Shown one piece after another: positions 12,948-30,751 of a DNA stretch of 64,000 bases. Made by a program: the position numbers and the translations under genes. The notes under the pieces are model-generated. The model was not told where the DNA came from and did not search any database. It saw only the letters and a program-made list of their open reading frames with translations. Source of the stretch: Atrichornis clamosus. Taxonomy: Eukaryota > Chordata > Aves > Passeriformes > Menuridae. How positions within the stretch are numbered: position 1 is the first letter of the stretch; every line of letters begins with the position of its first letter. The stretch is taken from the NCBI GenBank assembly GCA_013400975.1, contig WBMZ01003058.1, positions 1-64,000 of the forward strand, read 5' to 3'.

Positions 12948-12961
12948 GTTGCCATAGCAAC
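12948..12961. promoter_or_regulatory. RFX X-box palindrome
   Basis: GTTGCCATAGCAAC is a full two-half-site match to the RFX family X-box (GTNRCC, 0-3 bases, RGYAAC). The flanks (12830-12990) look like complex non-repetitive sequence with TAAT-type sites, as expected for an enhancer. Function is inference. Confidence 0.6.
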
Positions 12962-14131
12962 CATTTCCTTGTGCCTTTTGGTCTGACTCATTGCAGACAA
13001 TTACTCTTGCGCTCCAGGATTCACAGATGTGATAGGAGGGGAATCATGTGCTGGGCTTTCAACTTTTTTTGATTTTAATTTCCTTCCCAGCCTCTCCTCC
13101 ATTAACTCCTGCACACCCAGCACCCGCAGGGTCCTGTATCTGTGCCCAGGGCCAGGCGTGCTCTCAGGAGCACGTTGCATGTGTAGATGCACCATGTGTG
13201 ATGCGATTTGTGCATACATGTGTGTATTTGCATACGTAAACAGTTCCTCTGCAGTGTGGTGTGAGGCTGGGATCCCTGTCTGCACATCTCACTGGGGACG
13301 TGCACAGACACTTATAACCACAGAGCAATTTGCACTTATTCCTGTCTGTGCTTGGGCTACACACCCACACATGTTTTCTGTGTGTGCACGCAGGTATGTA
13401 CACGACTGATCCCTGTGGACATGGAATTGTACCCAGTGTGCAGGGACTGTCAATGTGCACTGAGTGTTTAGGGAGACTGGCATGAATAGTCCAGGACCTT
13501 CCATTTGGAGCCGTGTGGAGATCCACAGTTTGCCAAGCAAGTGGCATTGACACCCCTGACATCACCTAAATCTGTGTGTGAGTGCAAGGCCAGTTCATTA
13601 CCCTGCTCACACCTATCCCCACAATGCCCCCTGTCTTTGCATCTAAAGTACATAAAGTGGTGTTGTCTGCAAGGACCGTAGCCTTAGCACAGCTATGACT
13701 GATGTCATGAACTATTTATAGGTATTAGGACCCATAGTACAGCAGAGGAGCAAAGTCATGTGAGAAGATGCTGAAAAGGATCATATAAGCAGATATAAGG
13801 ATGTAGGTGGTAAATATCACAGCAGAGGAGGTTATAGGAAATGTCTTGTAAGATGGTTTAGCTTAAATTCAGCCAAGGCACAAGCAGACAAGTTTTGAAG
13901 GGTGAGAACCACAGAAACTTAGCGGATCTGAGTGCAGCTCCAACCTACTCCCAAGATACAGTCTTTTAACCACCAAACTCAACCTTGAATTCTTCTTGTC
14001 CTGCCCTACCTATCACCTAAGGCACAAATCTCCCCATCATAGGACTTTGCAATGGTACTCTGACTGCCATCCATTTCCCCTCACAGAAGACCTTTTTCTT
14101 CTCTTTCCCTCACTGGGATACAGAAACCCTG

Positions 14132-14175
14132 CTCATAGGATCACAGGATAATTCTGGTTAGATGGCACCTCTACA
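14132..14175 (-). mobile_element. Very short CR1 remnant
   Basis: CATAGGATCACAGGATAATT followed by CTGGTTAGATGGCACCTCT resembles the 3' end of one CR1 subfamily in reverse orientation; only the extreme terminus survives. Confidence 0.55.
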
Positions 14176-14440
14176 CCGCTGCCCAGAGTGTGTGGAGGGT
14201 GTCTGGCTGCTGGCTCCTGGCACTGCTTTCACAGGCAACAGGGCAAAGTCTGGAGCGTGGGGAGGGAGCAATTGAGCTTCCAGGGACAATATGAAGCCCT
14301 CACTTCTGTGAGGAGCCTCATTCTCCCGCCTTCCATCTGTCTGCCAGGACAAGCAACTGCTTAGGCTGCTTAAGCTGGCTCTGCAGAGAGACCATGTGGA
14401 ATGCAAAAAGGACAGACAGCAAAGAAGGCTGTCTTGTGTT

Positions 14441-14495
14441 GCCCTTGCTCTTGCCTTGCCTTGCCTTGCCTTGCCTTGCCCTGCCCTGCCCTCCC
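14441..14495. repeat. (GCCTT)n / (GCCCT)n pentamer repeat
   Basis: At least seven TTGCC units pass into CTGCCC units, so the array shows a motif switch along its length. Confidence 0.9.
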
Positions 14496-17224
14496 TTAGA
14501 GGTCAGGAAATGTAGGGGTAAAGTGAGGATTGCTGACAAATCAAGCTGAGTTAGACCTTGCAGAGGAGGTTAAAGCAAACAGCAGAAAATTTTTCAGCTA
14601 TTTGTGGGGAAAAAAAAAAAAGAAGATGTGGGGCAACTTCCGGGCAATAAGAATGAAGATGAGATCAAGGAGTCTATAGTCTGAGCCAAAACCAAAGAAG
14701 ACTCTGTGTCCAAGTTATTGATAAAGACAGAAATATCATCCTTGGGGAAAGAAACAAGCTGACTACCATGAATAAGCAGCTCAAGCTGATTACCGCACTC
14801 ACAGTGCTGGGCCTGGCTGTTCTCTGGCCCTGGGAAAGCTCGCACGTGGAAACACACACTTAGAGCAAAGGGCTTTTTTAAACTCTGCCCACAGTGGTGA
14901 CTCCACACAGTCTGGAAAAGTGAAAATTCAGCAGTTACGATTAAGGAAGGGCGAGAAATAAGTTTGTCAGTCTCAGACTTTTAAGTGTGACCTCTGTAAT
15001 GTTTGTAAGCACTTTAGAGGAGATCTTCAAGGAAAGTATAATTATTACCAAACAGTTAGGGGAAAGGGGAGTCAGGCAATGTGAGTTTATCAGTGCTGGA
15101 TAATACCAGACCAAGCCAATAGCTTTCTTTCAGATGATTGTTTTCCTGGAAGTCAAAAGGAATTTCAAAGGTCTCATCTGTATTTCAGTAAGACACTTGG
15201 TTCATGCTGCATAAGAAACAATTAGTTAAACAGCAGAAAATCAGGAGAGGCAGAGGACTTGTAAGGGACAGGGAGGGAGAAGTCAATCTGGGAAGACAGC
15301 AGCAGCAAGATCACCTGTTAAAGTCTAGCAAAACGTTCTTTTTTACACTCCCCATGGTCACCCATGGGGTTAGCCTTTGCTAATATTAACCTGAGACCCT
15401 GACTCAGATAGCTACAGAGAGTGAGGAAGTATCCTAGTGATTCAACACTAGAAGGCATTGCTAGTACAGGGAAGGACCAGGATATTGTAGCAAAAGCCTT
15501 ATTTGACCTTGGCAGGAGTACCAGAAACAGAATGAATTTCAGTAGTACGACTGACAAGGTCATATGCTTGACAACTAATAATAGAAATCTTCTGTAAGCT
15601 GGGAACTCTGAGAGATCTGGCAGGGAGCACAGCAAGCAGGACTAGAGGCAATCCTTGTCTTCTGGGAACTGTTGAGCCTATTTTCCCAAGTCTCAGTGTG
15701 GATCATCAGTGTAAGCTGTATTGCTCCCTGATGCCCATATAAAATTCAGGGAACCATTGTCATCTGCCTAGGTCTGTCCCGAGAACCTTACTGAAAGGCA
15801 GCTGGATAGACTTAGCGATAACCATATCCTGAGAAAGCTCAGAAAAAAAAATCCTGGGATCTTCTGTATTAATTGATGGTGGGATGATGGTGAGTGATAG
15901 TGTGAAGCAGTTGTGGACAAAACAAATGCTGTTCTAGAATGTAGTTAGGGAGGGGTTCCCAGTGGTGAAATGCATTGGTACTCCTACCCAAAGCCCTGTG
16001 AGACCCCTCCTGTAGTTTGTGTTAGGTTTTTGGTCTAAAGAATACAGGCTGAGACAGGAGCAGATAGGATGGAAAGATGATGAGAGGAAAGGGAAGTCTG
16101 ACTCTGTGAGAGGAACCTGGGAGCACCCAGCTTGTTTAACCACATGCAACTGAGGCTGAACTGGATGGGATTGCTGTAATAAATGTATCTTGGAGAAAAC
16201 ATTTAAACTAAAGCACATGGTTGTATGGAGATAGTATAGTATAGACAGGCAGTGAAAATATTTAGGGTGCAAAACCAGAAGAGGGTTTCTATCTGTTAGG
16301 GTAATACACCTTTTCCCAGAATCTGAGGTATAAAGACAAAAACTCTGAAGCTGAAGCTTGAAAAGTCTGTAAGAAAGTGGTGATGCCTTGAATAGAAAGA
16401 GCTGAGACACTTAGTCTGGAGTCCCTTCTCCATCACCAGGGAACAGCTGAAGTCCTTGGTCTCACCATGTCACAGTACAATAACCAGCAACAAGCAAGGT
16501 GAACACTCAGGGAGCTTCCCATTTATTACAGCATTCCCCTTGGGTACAAGGCTGGGCATTCTTACCATATAGTTCACACACCCTATGATTTCAGTCAGGA
16601 CTGAATAAAAATATGCTTGTTAATGCAGCTGAAAGCCCCTGCACAGCACCTGGAAGGCCAGAAATTAGAATTGACCCAAGCTCCTCTCTCAGCCTCTGAC
16701 AGTGTAGTGGTTTCTCTTGATTGCTTTGGGTTTTGCAAAGCAAAGAATAGTGAATAGAGAAACCCCTGCTTATGGTAGCAAGCCCTTAAAAAGCAGATGG
16801 GGATGTGGGGGCTGGTGTGTTTTGTGGCAGCTGAGAAGTGACAGTTGAGCAGATCAGAGAAAGGAGAATCTGAGAAGCAGCTGGTCAGAGGCATTTACTG
16901 AAAAGGGGATGATCAGTCACAAGAGGATGAAAATAAGGGGGGGAGAGAAAGAATAACTGGGGAATCCAAGACATTTATGTCCAGTGAGAGATATGTGAAA
17001 AATAACCATATGAGGTTGTGAGTGGATTAAAAAGTGGAAAATGCTAGAAGGGGACCATCCTTTTAAATAAAGGGCTAGATTTTCTTTTGCCAAGAATTGC
17101 ATAAATCTGGAGGCTCTTGTTTAAAATGCACTGAGTTTATACTACTATAAAGGTGGTTATGAGTAGGATCAGAACCGGCTACCCTTAATCTGGTTTACTT
17201 TAAATTACTTGTTAGGGTTTTGTC

Positions 17225-17310
17225 CTAGCATTTCCATATGCCTCCATCTTTAAAGTAGGAACAATGTTCACACAGCCTGGCAAGTGTGCTGTGAGACATT
17301 ATTTGGTGGG
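17225..17310 (+). repeat. MIR-like ancient SINE remnant
   Basis: ATGCCTCCATCTTTAAAGTA, AACAATGTTCACACAGCCTG and GTGCTGTGAGACATTA follow the order of a MIR-type core (TGCCTC..ATCTGTAAAATGGG..AATA..CACCTACCTCACAGG). Identity is low and the family is uncertain. Confidence 0.4.
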
Positions 17311-17949
17311 AAGGAGTAGGGAAAGGTGGTATTTACTATTGTATGGCAAAAGTCATGGAGTATCTACATTACAGAGCATAGATATTGATGGATGAGGAGA
17401 ATACTTCTTAAAGGAGGAGGAAAAACTGGAAACTGTGACAACAGGCTACAGTGTTGTTCCAGAGGCAAGGAAATGCCTTCAGTGAAAGACTTAGTGAACT
17501 CGATCTGCTTATTGTACCTAAAAGAAGACTGAGAGATTATTTGATTTAGAGTATAAAGTGCCTTCACAGAGAGAGGTGCTGGTTACTGAAGGTTTATTTT
17601 TCTAATCTACAGGAGAGAAGCATAACAAAAACTGTGACAGGAAAACCAAACAAATTCAAATGAGTTAGTAAGCATGAATGCTAACAGTGAGCATGAATAG
17701 TTATTGTGATAAGATACCAAGGGAAACAGGATTTTTCCTTTCTTGAATGTTTTTTAAATCAAAGGTAGGTGCCTTTCTGGAAGATTTGACTTAGCTACAT
17801 GTAAACACTCACTTTTAGTCTTTCTACAGGATAACTTCTCTAATTTCTGTTTCATAAGCTAAACAGATTGAGCTCTTTAAGCCTTTCGCAGGAAGGCATT
17901 TTCTGCCACCCTCAAATAATGTTTGTGGTTCTTTTCCACACAATTTCCA

Positions 17950-18035
17950 AGTAGCGTGCGATACACAGAAGGTCAGACTGGATGATCTAAAGTCCCTTCT
18001 GGCCTTTATATTCTCTGAATCTCTGCCTCTGTGAA
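17950..18035 (+). mobile_element. Old CR1/L3-like 3' end
   Basis: The stretch 'GAAGGTCAGACTGGATGATC' then AAAGTCCCTTCTGGCCTTTA and TCTCTGAATCTCTG matches the conserved 3' terminus of ancient CR1-type LINEs of sauropsids in forward orientation. The rest of the element is gone or too diverged to see. Confidence 0.7.
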
Positions 18036-18039
18036 TTCA

Positions 18040-18110
18040 TTAATGTTTGCAAGCTCCCAGAGAGCTGCCAAAGGCAAGCACTATAGAAATGCAAAGCATT
18101 GTTGTTACTC
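18040..18110 (+). repeat. Ancient SINE/LINE 3' tail (AGCACTATAGAAATGCAAAG)
   Basis: TTAATGTTTGCAAGC, then AAGGCAAGCACTATAGAAAT and GCAAAGCATTGTTGTTA, resembles the widespread old-amniote tail 'AGCRCTTTGAGATCC..GGCRCTATATAAATGCAAAG'. It lies just after the CR1-like end, and the two may be parts of one composite insertion. Confidence 0.45.
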
Positions 18111-18814
18111 TGCATATTTCCCTTGAGCTTTACGTGGAGCTGGTTGAATATCGCAGGGTATGGTCTGTGTGTATTTCCTCAAGTGAAATACCTGCATTCG
18201 TCACTCCTGCGGTGCCCTTTACGAGTTGATTTTCTGCAGCTGTTCTAACAAACAAGTTTATTCCCAAGTTAGGACACAGAAAAAGCAAATGTGAAGGGGC
18301 AAATCTCTGCTTGGAGCCCCAGGCAAGGAGCGGCACATTGTTGTCCTGGCCCAGAAGCTCCATGCAAGGCAGAATTATTATTAGCATCATGCTTTGCTTT
18401 CTCCTTGGCTCCAGGTGCCCTGCATGTGGCCTCTGCCCCTCTGGGGCTTTCAGCTGCAGCACAGCATAACTGTGGGAAGGAGAGATCTGGCCCTTGTTGC
18501 TTCTCCTCTAAAGAGAGAAAAGCTGTGAGGATACTGCCTTGTCCCCAGATGTGGAGAGCATCCCAAAATGACACAGGAAATCTGTATTTACTCACACTTT
18601 GTTCTGTAACTGTGTTCATTGGTTAATGCTTGTTGTATTGCCCAGTGTGCTTGGAGGGAAGGCTCTTTGGTCCTCAGAAATCCCATGCTAGGGCTTGCAT
18701 TTATCTGACTGGAGAATAGAGGCTGACCCTCTGACCTGTGCTTCCAGTCAGTGCTAGCAAACGCTCTTCAAGCCAGTACAGCGGGCTGCTGATGAACAAG
18801 ATACTGAGGAGGAT

Positions 18815-18880
18815 ATATACAAAATATATTTTTTTTATATATTTTACTTGTTATATGTACATAATTACATGGTTATATAG
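18815..18880. repeat. AT-rich low-complexity stretch
   Basis: ATATATACAAAATATATTTT followed by more alternating AT; no other signal is seen. Confidence 0.7.
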
Positions 18881-19650
18881 GCTGGCATATGTGTGTGTGA
18901 GTAGGTATGTAAGCAGGACAAATACATTTGCCAATATCAAATAATAATCAAATCATAATAAATCAAATTGCAGAAAATCGCAGCCTGCTGCCAGATAGTT
19001 CATGAACAGAAAGAGCCTTAGAGTCATCAGATGAGTGTGTTGGCTTTGCTTTTTTTCTGCTCTGTGTTTCTGGTATTATATGAACTGCTTAGTAGTATCT
19101 GTGTGCACTCCTCTACCTACATGGCAAAATTAGATTAAACTGTGTGTCATAGACACCATACTATTAAACATTAATGGTGATTCTCTTGCAGCACATACCT
19201 TTTTAGCAGAACAGATGCCTCAGCTGTGAGCAGTTCTGCTCCCAGTTGCTCTCTGAAGATCAGACTGAGTATAACGGGTGACTTAGTATAACTGTGTGAG
19301 TATAGTGGCACAAGGGTTTGCTTGTGGTGTGGTTTAAAACCTTTTGTGGTTCCACATGCATCAGGATGAGCTTTTTCTTACAGGAAGGGAATGTGATGAA
19401 TTGTGTACACTTAGCACTGGAAGTGGCAAAGTGGGGAATTTAAACTTCTTAGCTGTGTGTGATAGACCTAGCCAGGGAACAGCTGGTGGAGAGACTCTTT
19501 TAGCTCTAGGGGTGACAGCTTGTGTACTTGGGGGTGCAATAGGATTACATAGCAATTTCCATCCATTTCAAAATAACCTTGCTCAAGAGGGTCAGGAATC
19601 TGGAGATGTAGGAACTCATAGCTCACTATTTGTTACATTATGTTCTAATT

Positions 19651-19669
19651 AAAAAAAAAAAAAAAAAAA
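19651..19669. repeat. Poly(A) run
   Basis: Nineteen A in a row. No retrocopied gene was recognised in the preceding sequence. Confidence 0.8.
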
Positions 19670-21174
19670 GCTTTTGGAATCGAATTTGACCTGAATATAA
19701 CTCCATTGGGTCCTGCGTTCTTACACTAGGGATTAATTTGGCCCTTTCTACTTTTATGTAATGAGCTGATTGCCACAGTATCTTATCCTTGTTACACAAT
19801 CACCCTTGTCTGGCTGTGTCCCTGAAGCACTGTGTGTGTGTGTTTCTAGAGCTAGGGTCTCACCTTGACTGACTGTGTGTTTAGTCCTAGAGTCTCACCC
19901 TGACTTACACTGATACAGTGTTTGTGCATGTTCATTCCAGCTTCAAACGGTGTGTACAGACAAACTTCCATATGTGGGAATTGAGGAACTTTCTGTTTTG
20001 GCTGGCTGTATCCCTGCGGTGTTTGCTTTTGCAGGGGGTAGGGAAAGCAGGAATATTACTATCAGAGATCTCATTTAAACAAGAAGGAGCATAGGAAAAT
20101 ACATTCTTTATTATTATTCTGTAACAACAAGCCAGAAATATAATATACCTTTAAAAATTTTCTGTCTCATGCCAAAGAAACCTCCATTCAATCATTTTAG
20201 AAAATCTTGTCGCTCTCCCTCAAATGGTAACAAAAAAGAAAAAGGAATTACAAGTGCCATCTGTTCCCTGCAAGAAATGTGCCTGCCTGTACCACAGGTG
20301 GGTGTGTGGGGAAGGGGAGCAGGAGGAGCAGAAGGGGTGTTTCTGGTGGCCCTGCTAGCCCTACATCGCCCTGGCATGTGTTGGACCTGCCCACCCCAGA
20401 AGACCCTTCCATGGTGCACCTACCTGCAGCAAAGGGTGCATCCAGGGGGATTCCCCCCATGCCCAGCCATGCCTGCAGGGAGAACAGGAGCCACTGCCCC
20501 CACACACCACAGGAACCCCTTGGCTGGGCACACACAAGGAGCACTGGGTCTCGTGCTGTATCCAGCATCCCCTAGGAGAGCTTTGTTTCTGACCACTCTG
20601 GATACTGTGTTCCCTAGAGTGCCCCTGGGCAGTGCAGCAGCTCAGTCACACCAGGGCGGCCTGTTTTCCACGTATGCTAGGGAACAGGGAAAGAGCCTGT
20701 CTGCAGAGGCATGAAGAGGGCACTTCCAGTGAACCCTGTTACTCTGCTCTGCATGGAAGAGGAGAGGTCCTCGTCCTTCCAAACAGAGTATTTGCTTTCC
20801 AGTGGGACTCCCCATTGCAGCCAGCCCTCGTGTTTCTCAGCAACATTCAGTTCTCCCCTTTCCTGTCTTCTCCTTCCCTGGGTGGGTTTCTAAACATAGC
20901 AGTCCCTCGTCTAGGGTTGAGATGAATCCAGAATTTCTGCCAGATAAATTAAAACAAAAAAAGGAAAGGATGGGCAAGGTCATAATCAGACCCACAACAC
21001 AGGGTATAGAAAATATTATTAGCAACAAAGAAAAATTGGTCAGGGCAGGAGGAAGTCACAGGGAAGGCTCAGGGAAAGGAGAGTTTCACCCCCTCAACCC
21101 CTGCATTATGTCCTACCTTCTTCCCATTCATTTTACCTCTAGTCTATTCCCTTAAAAACAGTCTCTCTCTCTTA

Positions 21175-21216
21175 TCACACACACACACATACACACACAC
21201 ACACACACACACATAT
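21175..21216. repeat. (CA)n dinucleotide repeat
   Basis: CA repeats interrupted once by a T, then ATATATAG. Confidence 0.9.
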
Positions 21217-22187
21217 ATAGATCCCATTTGTTTTGTGCAATATTTCACCATTATTTGATGCAAGTAAAATATAGATCTATAAATATACCGCTCTGACTCA
21301 AGTCCCATTTCAAGTATGATTGCGGAGTCCAGTATGGTAAAGGGAGGAGTTCCCCTGAGAGGGAGGTTGGGGAGAGGTTTGGATCCAGCAGGCAGAGTCT
21401 AGTCCTGGCTTGCTGGGAATGTGGAGCAGCAGTAACACACATACGGAGTCTGCAGTGCACCAGTTCTGCCCTTCAGAGCGGGCTACAGTTGGAGCAGATG
21501 GGATGGTTGGAGTGCCTATACAGTGCATGGGGGAAGAGTCCTTCCTCCTCACATCTCACCAGCCCCCCTCCTCCTCTTCCTTTTCCCCACAAACAGTGAG
21601 CTGGAAGCGGGGGGAAAATGTGTGCACACACTTATGGGTGGACTGCTTCTCCCAGTTCTTCCTTCGTGGCAGCCTGGTCTTCTGCTTCCTGAAGAACATC
21701 CTCCCCTGTCCCATGCATCCCTGTGTCGAAGGGAAGTCATGCTAAAACAGTCCAGAGCATCCAGTCTCCTTGCCTGTAGTGACCCTGGGCAGACCAGAAG
21801 GGATTTTGCCACTCCAGGCTTTGACTAAAGATGTTGTGTGCCCATGGGTCAGTACAACCACCTGTCTGGGACCAGAAGGGAGTGAGGAGCCAGCATGCAT
21901 TGCTTCCACAGGGATCCAGTCACAGCGAGCAGGAAAGCTGTGAGATGTCCGACGGCATTGGGATTCAGATGGAGCAGGTGGAAAAGGTGACGTGCCCTGG
22001 CAGGGTCCACCTGCAGTGCATGCAGGGCTCTGAACACAGGTTGCTAACGAAACACCCTGCAAAGCTGGGCTGGCTGCCAGCTTGTTTCCTGATGGCAGGG
22101 ATCACACCATCCACAGGCACTGTGGATGCACGACCTCCGGTGTCATCTTCCTCGCCCAGGAATACCCACTGTGACGGGTTAGAGCAG

Positions 22188-22201
22188 GTTACCATGGCAA
22201 T
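22188..22201. promoter_or_regulatory. RFX X-box-like palindrome
   Basis: GTTACCATGGCAAT matches both RFX half-sites except the last base. It lies about 1.7 kb beyond the LRTM2 3' end. Confidence 0.45.
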
Positions 22202-23704
22202 GTGCGCTCTCCCCTGGAGACAGCATTTTATCCCACTTCCAGTGATACAAAATGAGTCCTTATGTTGAGTTCCTTTCATTTTTTTTCCCCTCTCACTTTT
22301 TTTTTTTCCCTTGTCAGGTCAGAATGAGCTAAGACTAATAGGAGGCACTGCAGTCTGAGGGCTTTACAGTCTGGTTGGGGGAAGTCACCCTATGTGACAG
22401 TGGCAGTGTGCACGGCTGTGTGTGTGGGCACACTTGTGTGCAGCTGTGGGCGGCACTGAACACACCAGTGATGGTGAAGGGAGTGTATGTGCTGCCTTCC
22501 GTGCCAGACCCTTCCTGGGCTCTCCCACATGTGCCACACTTTGGGCCAGGTTTCAGCCTTCACCTCAAGACCCTCCAGAACTGTGCCCACTCTTTTCGGT
22601 CACCCCAGCTGCATCACCCTACTCCACACACCATCTTGGCTCCTGTGCCAGCCATGCCAGCTCCAGGGTTGTGTGACTTCTTCCCCTGACATCTTCCCCA
22701 AGGCTCACACTACTCAGCATGGCTTACGCTACTGAGGGTGGTAAGCCACCTCCTCCTCTAGTCTTTCCTGATGACCCACTTCTGCTCTGCCAATCAAACA
22801 TTTCTAAATGGAGGCTTCATATCCTTACCCTCTCCATTTATCTTACAGATAAGAACCCACCTTCTTTTTTTTCATGCTGTGTACCTATTTCCACAGACTG
22901 TGCTGTAATCTCAGTAACTTTGCCTCTCTCTGTCCTCTCCTGCCAGTTTCCACTGGCTCTGCACTATGGCTGAGATGTTTTTGTTAGCTCCTCAGTGGCA
23001 TGTGCATGTGTTTTGTCTGAAGCAGAAGGCGATACGCACTGCTATGATCAGGGCAAGGTAAAGTGGCTGAATGTTTTCATGGCTGCACGCTGAGGGCGGG
23101 TCAGCATGGACATATATGGGGGCTCTGCATGTGCAGGTGGGGTGCCTGGATGTCTGGAACTGGGACTGGCTGTGTGTGTGTTGGGATCAGAATGAGTCAG
23201 TGTGTGTGTGTGTGTACAGGAGGATGACTCTGTGCCTGTGCACCTGTAGCAGATGACATGTGTGTCAGCTCAAAGGTTTGGTCTTGGCCCGGAGCAAAAA
23301 AAAGGAACACTGTGCTCCCTGGCAGTGTGTTAGAGTGATCTTTCCACCTTTAAAAGTGAGAAGGGAAATCTCCCACTGACTGTTGCCCTACTCTAGCGAC
23401 CTTCCCTCCCTACTGATGCAGTCTTAGCAGCACTGACTCGTAGGGTAGACAGCAACTTACTGTCACACAGCAGCAATGACCCTAACAGTGAGGCATGGAC
23501 ACTCCTGGTGTCCTGCTCCCCACATAAGGTTTCACAGAGCTGTTCTCTGCAGAGAACTCTTGACAGGGTACAGGACGACTCAGGACCGAAGCAGAGAGGA
23601 TGACACAAGTTCCCCGAAGGTGCCAGCTGCCTTTGCAGCAGGCATGTGAGGGAAGCTCTGTGCAAGGGCATGAGGCACAGCAAGCACTCGAGGTCTGACT
23701 CTAC

Positions 23705-23710
23705 TTTATT
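23705..23710 (-). terminator. LRTM2: Probable LRTM2 poly(A) signal AATAAA
   Basis: A canonical AATAAA on the reverse strand (TTTATT on +) lies about 220 bases past the LRTM2 stop codon. It would give a short 3' UTR. Longer UTRs using later signals cannot be excluded without RNA data. Confidence 0.5.
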
Positions 23711-23929
23711 TGTCTGGGAGGGCCCAAGGGTGAAAGGGCACAAAATGGGCCTAGGGCAGAGAAAAAGAAATTGAGCCAGGTGCCCTGACCCCCCAGAAGC
23801 ATGTTGTACTACTTGGGTGAGTGGAGCAATAGCACAGTCTGTCTGGGAAGATGTATTTTGGGAGGACCCCATGCTTGACTGCTCTCAGGTACCTTTTTCC
23901 ATTGCTGTCCCTTCCTTCCTAGAACAGTT

Positions 23930-30090
<6,161 letters not shown>

Positions 30091-30157
30091 GACAAGCCTC
30101 CTGCCACCTCATGAGGCACCTGCTCCTCCACCGGTGGCCAGCAGTTGTAGGCAGCAT
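30091..30157 (-). CDS. LRTM2: LRTM2 first coding exon (signal peptide start)
   Basis: This exon was located by comparison. The reverse strand has an ATG at 30157 with A at -3, 22 codons, one leftover base, then a consensus GTAAGT donor (30090-30085). The peptide MLPTTAGHRWRSRCLMRWQE plus AC joins through a split leucine codon to [12 protein letters not shown] of exon 2. Against human LRTM2 ([20 protein letters not shown], then VSWITCW), the spacing from Met1 through the shared W18 to CW at 26-27 is identical. An inner ATG at residue 16 could also start translation, but the outer one gives the human length. Confidence 0.85.
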
Positions 30158-30252
30158 CGTTGTCTTCTCCAGCGTGTCTTCACATCCAACAGCCAGCCTG
30201 GTACACGGCCCCAGAGGGAGAAGGAATGACCTTGTAGCCTGCCTGCCAGGTC
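30158..30252 (-). other. LRTM2: LRTM2 5' UTR part of first coding exon
   Basis: Upstream of the start codon on the reverse strand, a long pyrimidine tract ends in CTTGCCCACTCCAG at 30253, an excellent acceptor. It implies that the first coding exon is 30252-30091 and is preceded by at least one separate non-coding exon. The exact acceptor is inferred from consensus only. Confidence 0.5.
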
Positions 30253-30704
30253 CTGGAGTGGGCAAGCAGAGCAGAGCAGATGAGATTCTCCTTCCTGGGT
30301 GCAGCACACGGGGCTGAGCTCAGTGTTGTCCTTTCCCCTCCCCAACTAGTGTTTTGCCTTTGAGGCATCAGTTCTGTTTTGGAGGAGAAATGGAGGATGT
30401 TTCAGGAGGCACAGCATGTTGAAGGCACAATATTAATTCATTTTGAACCTCACAGTGCAGAAATAAAACCCGATTCACCTAAGTGCCAAAGAGAGATGTT
30501 TGTGCTTGAATAGCCTGCTGTGGTAGCTACATTAGCCTCATGCTCAAGGTTAACCTGATGAATTGCTAAGGTGACCCTGCCAGGGCAGCAGACTCTGGCT
30601 CATTCCTGTCGCCTCCACGCAGGCTGGTGCCACCTGTGCATCCTCTGCCTGACGCACGGCTCAGGCTCACTGAGATCTGGGCACCAGCGGCTGCCAAGCT
30701 GCTT

Positions 30705-30751
30705 CTCTCCCCCCTCCTCCCCCCCCTCACTCCACCACACCCCCCCCCACC
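30705..30751. repeat. Poly-C rich tract
   Basis: Several runs of six to nine C separated by T or CA, so G-runs on the reverse strand, the LRTM2 strand, about 450 bases upstream of its proposed 5' UTR acceptor. Confidence 0.8.

Larger units (their letters stand above)
6032..23704. other. First part of giant CACNA2D4 intron (3' of LRTM2)
   Basis: Contains the solo LTR, several old repeats, the GCCTT and CA microsatellites and both X-box palindromes. A TG/CA-rich zone spans about 13130-13400. No coding exon was recognised on either strand. Confidence 0.8.

Noticed and set aside
13130..13400. TG/CA-rich zone as a CRISPR-like or tandem array
   Set aside because: No regular spacing or repeated unit; it is a diffuse low-complexity zone in a vertebrate intron.
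19651..19669. Poly(A) run as the tail of a processed retrogene
   Set aside because: No open frame or recognisable coding sequence precedes it and no target duplication is evident.
20169..20714. 181-codon open frame on +
   Set aside because: No domain or family resemblance and rich in Pro/Cys/Trp as expected of GC-rich non-coding DNA.
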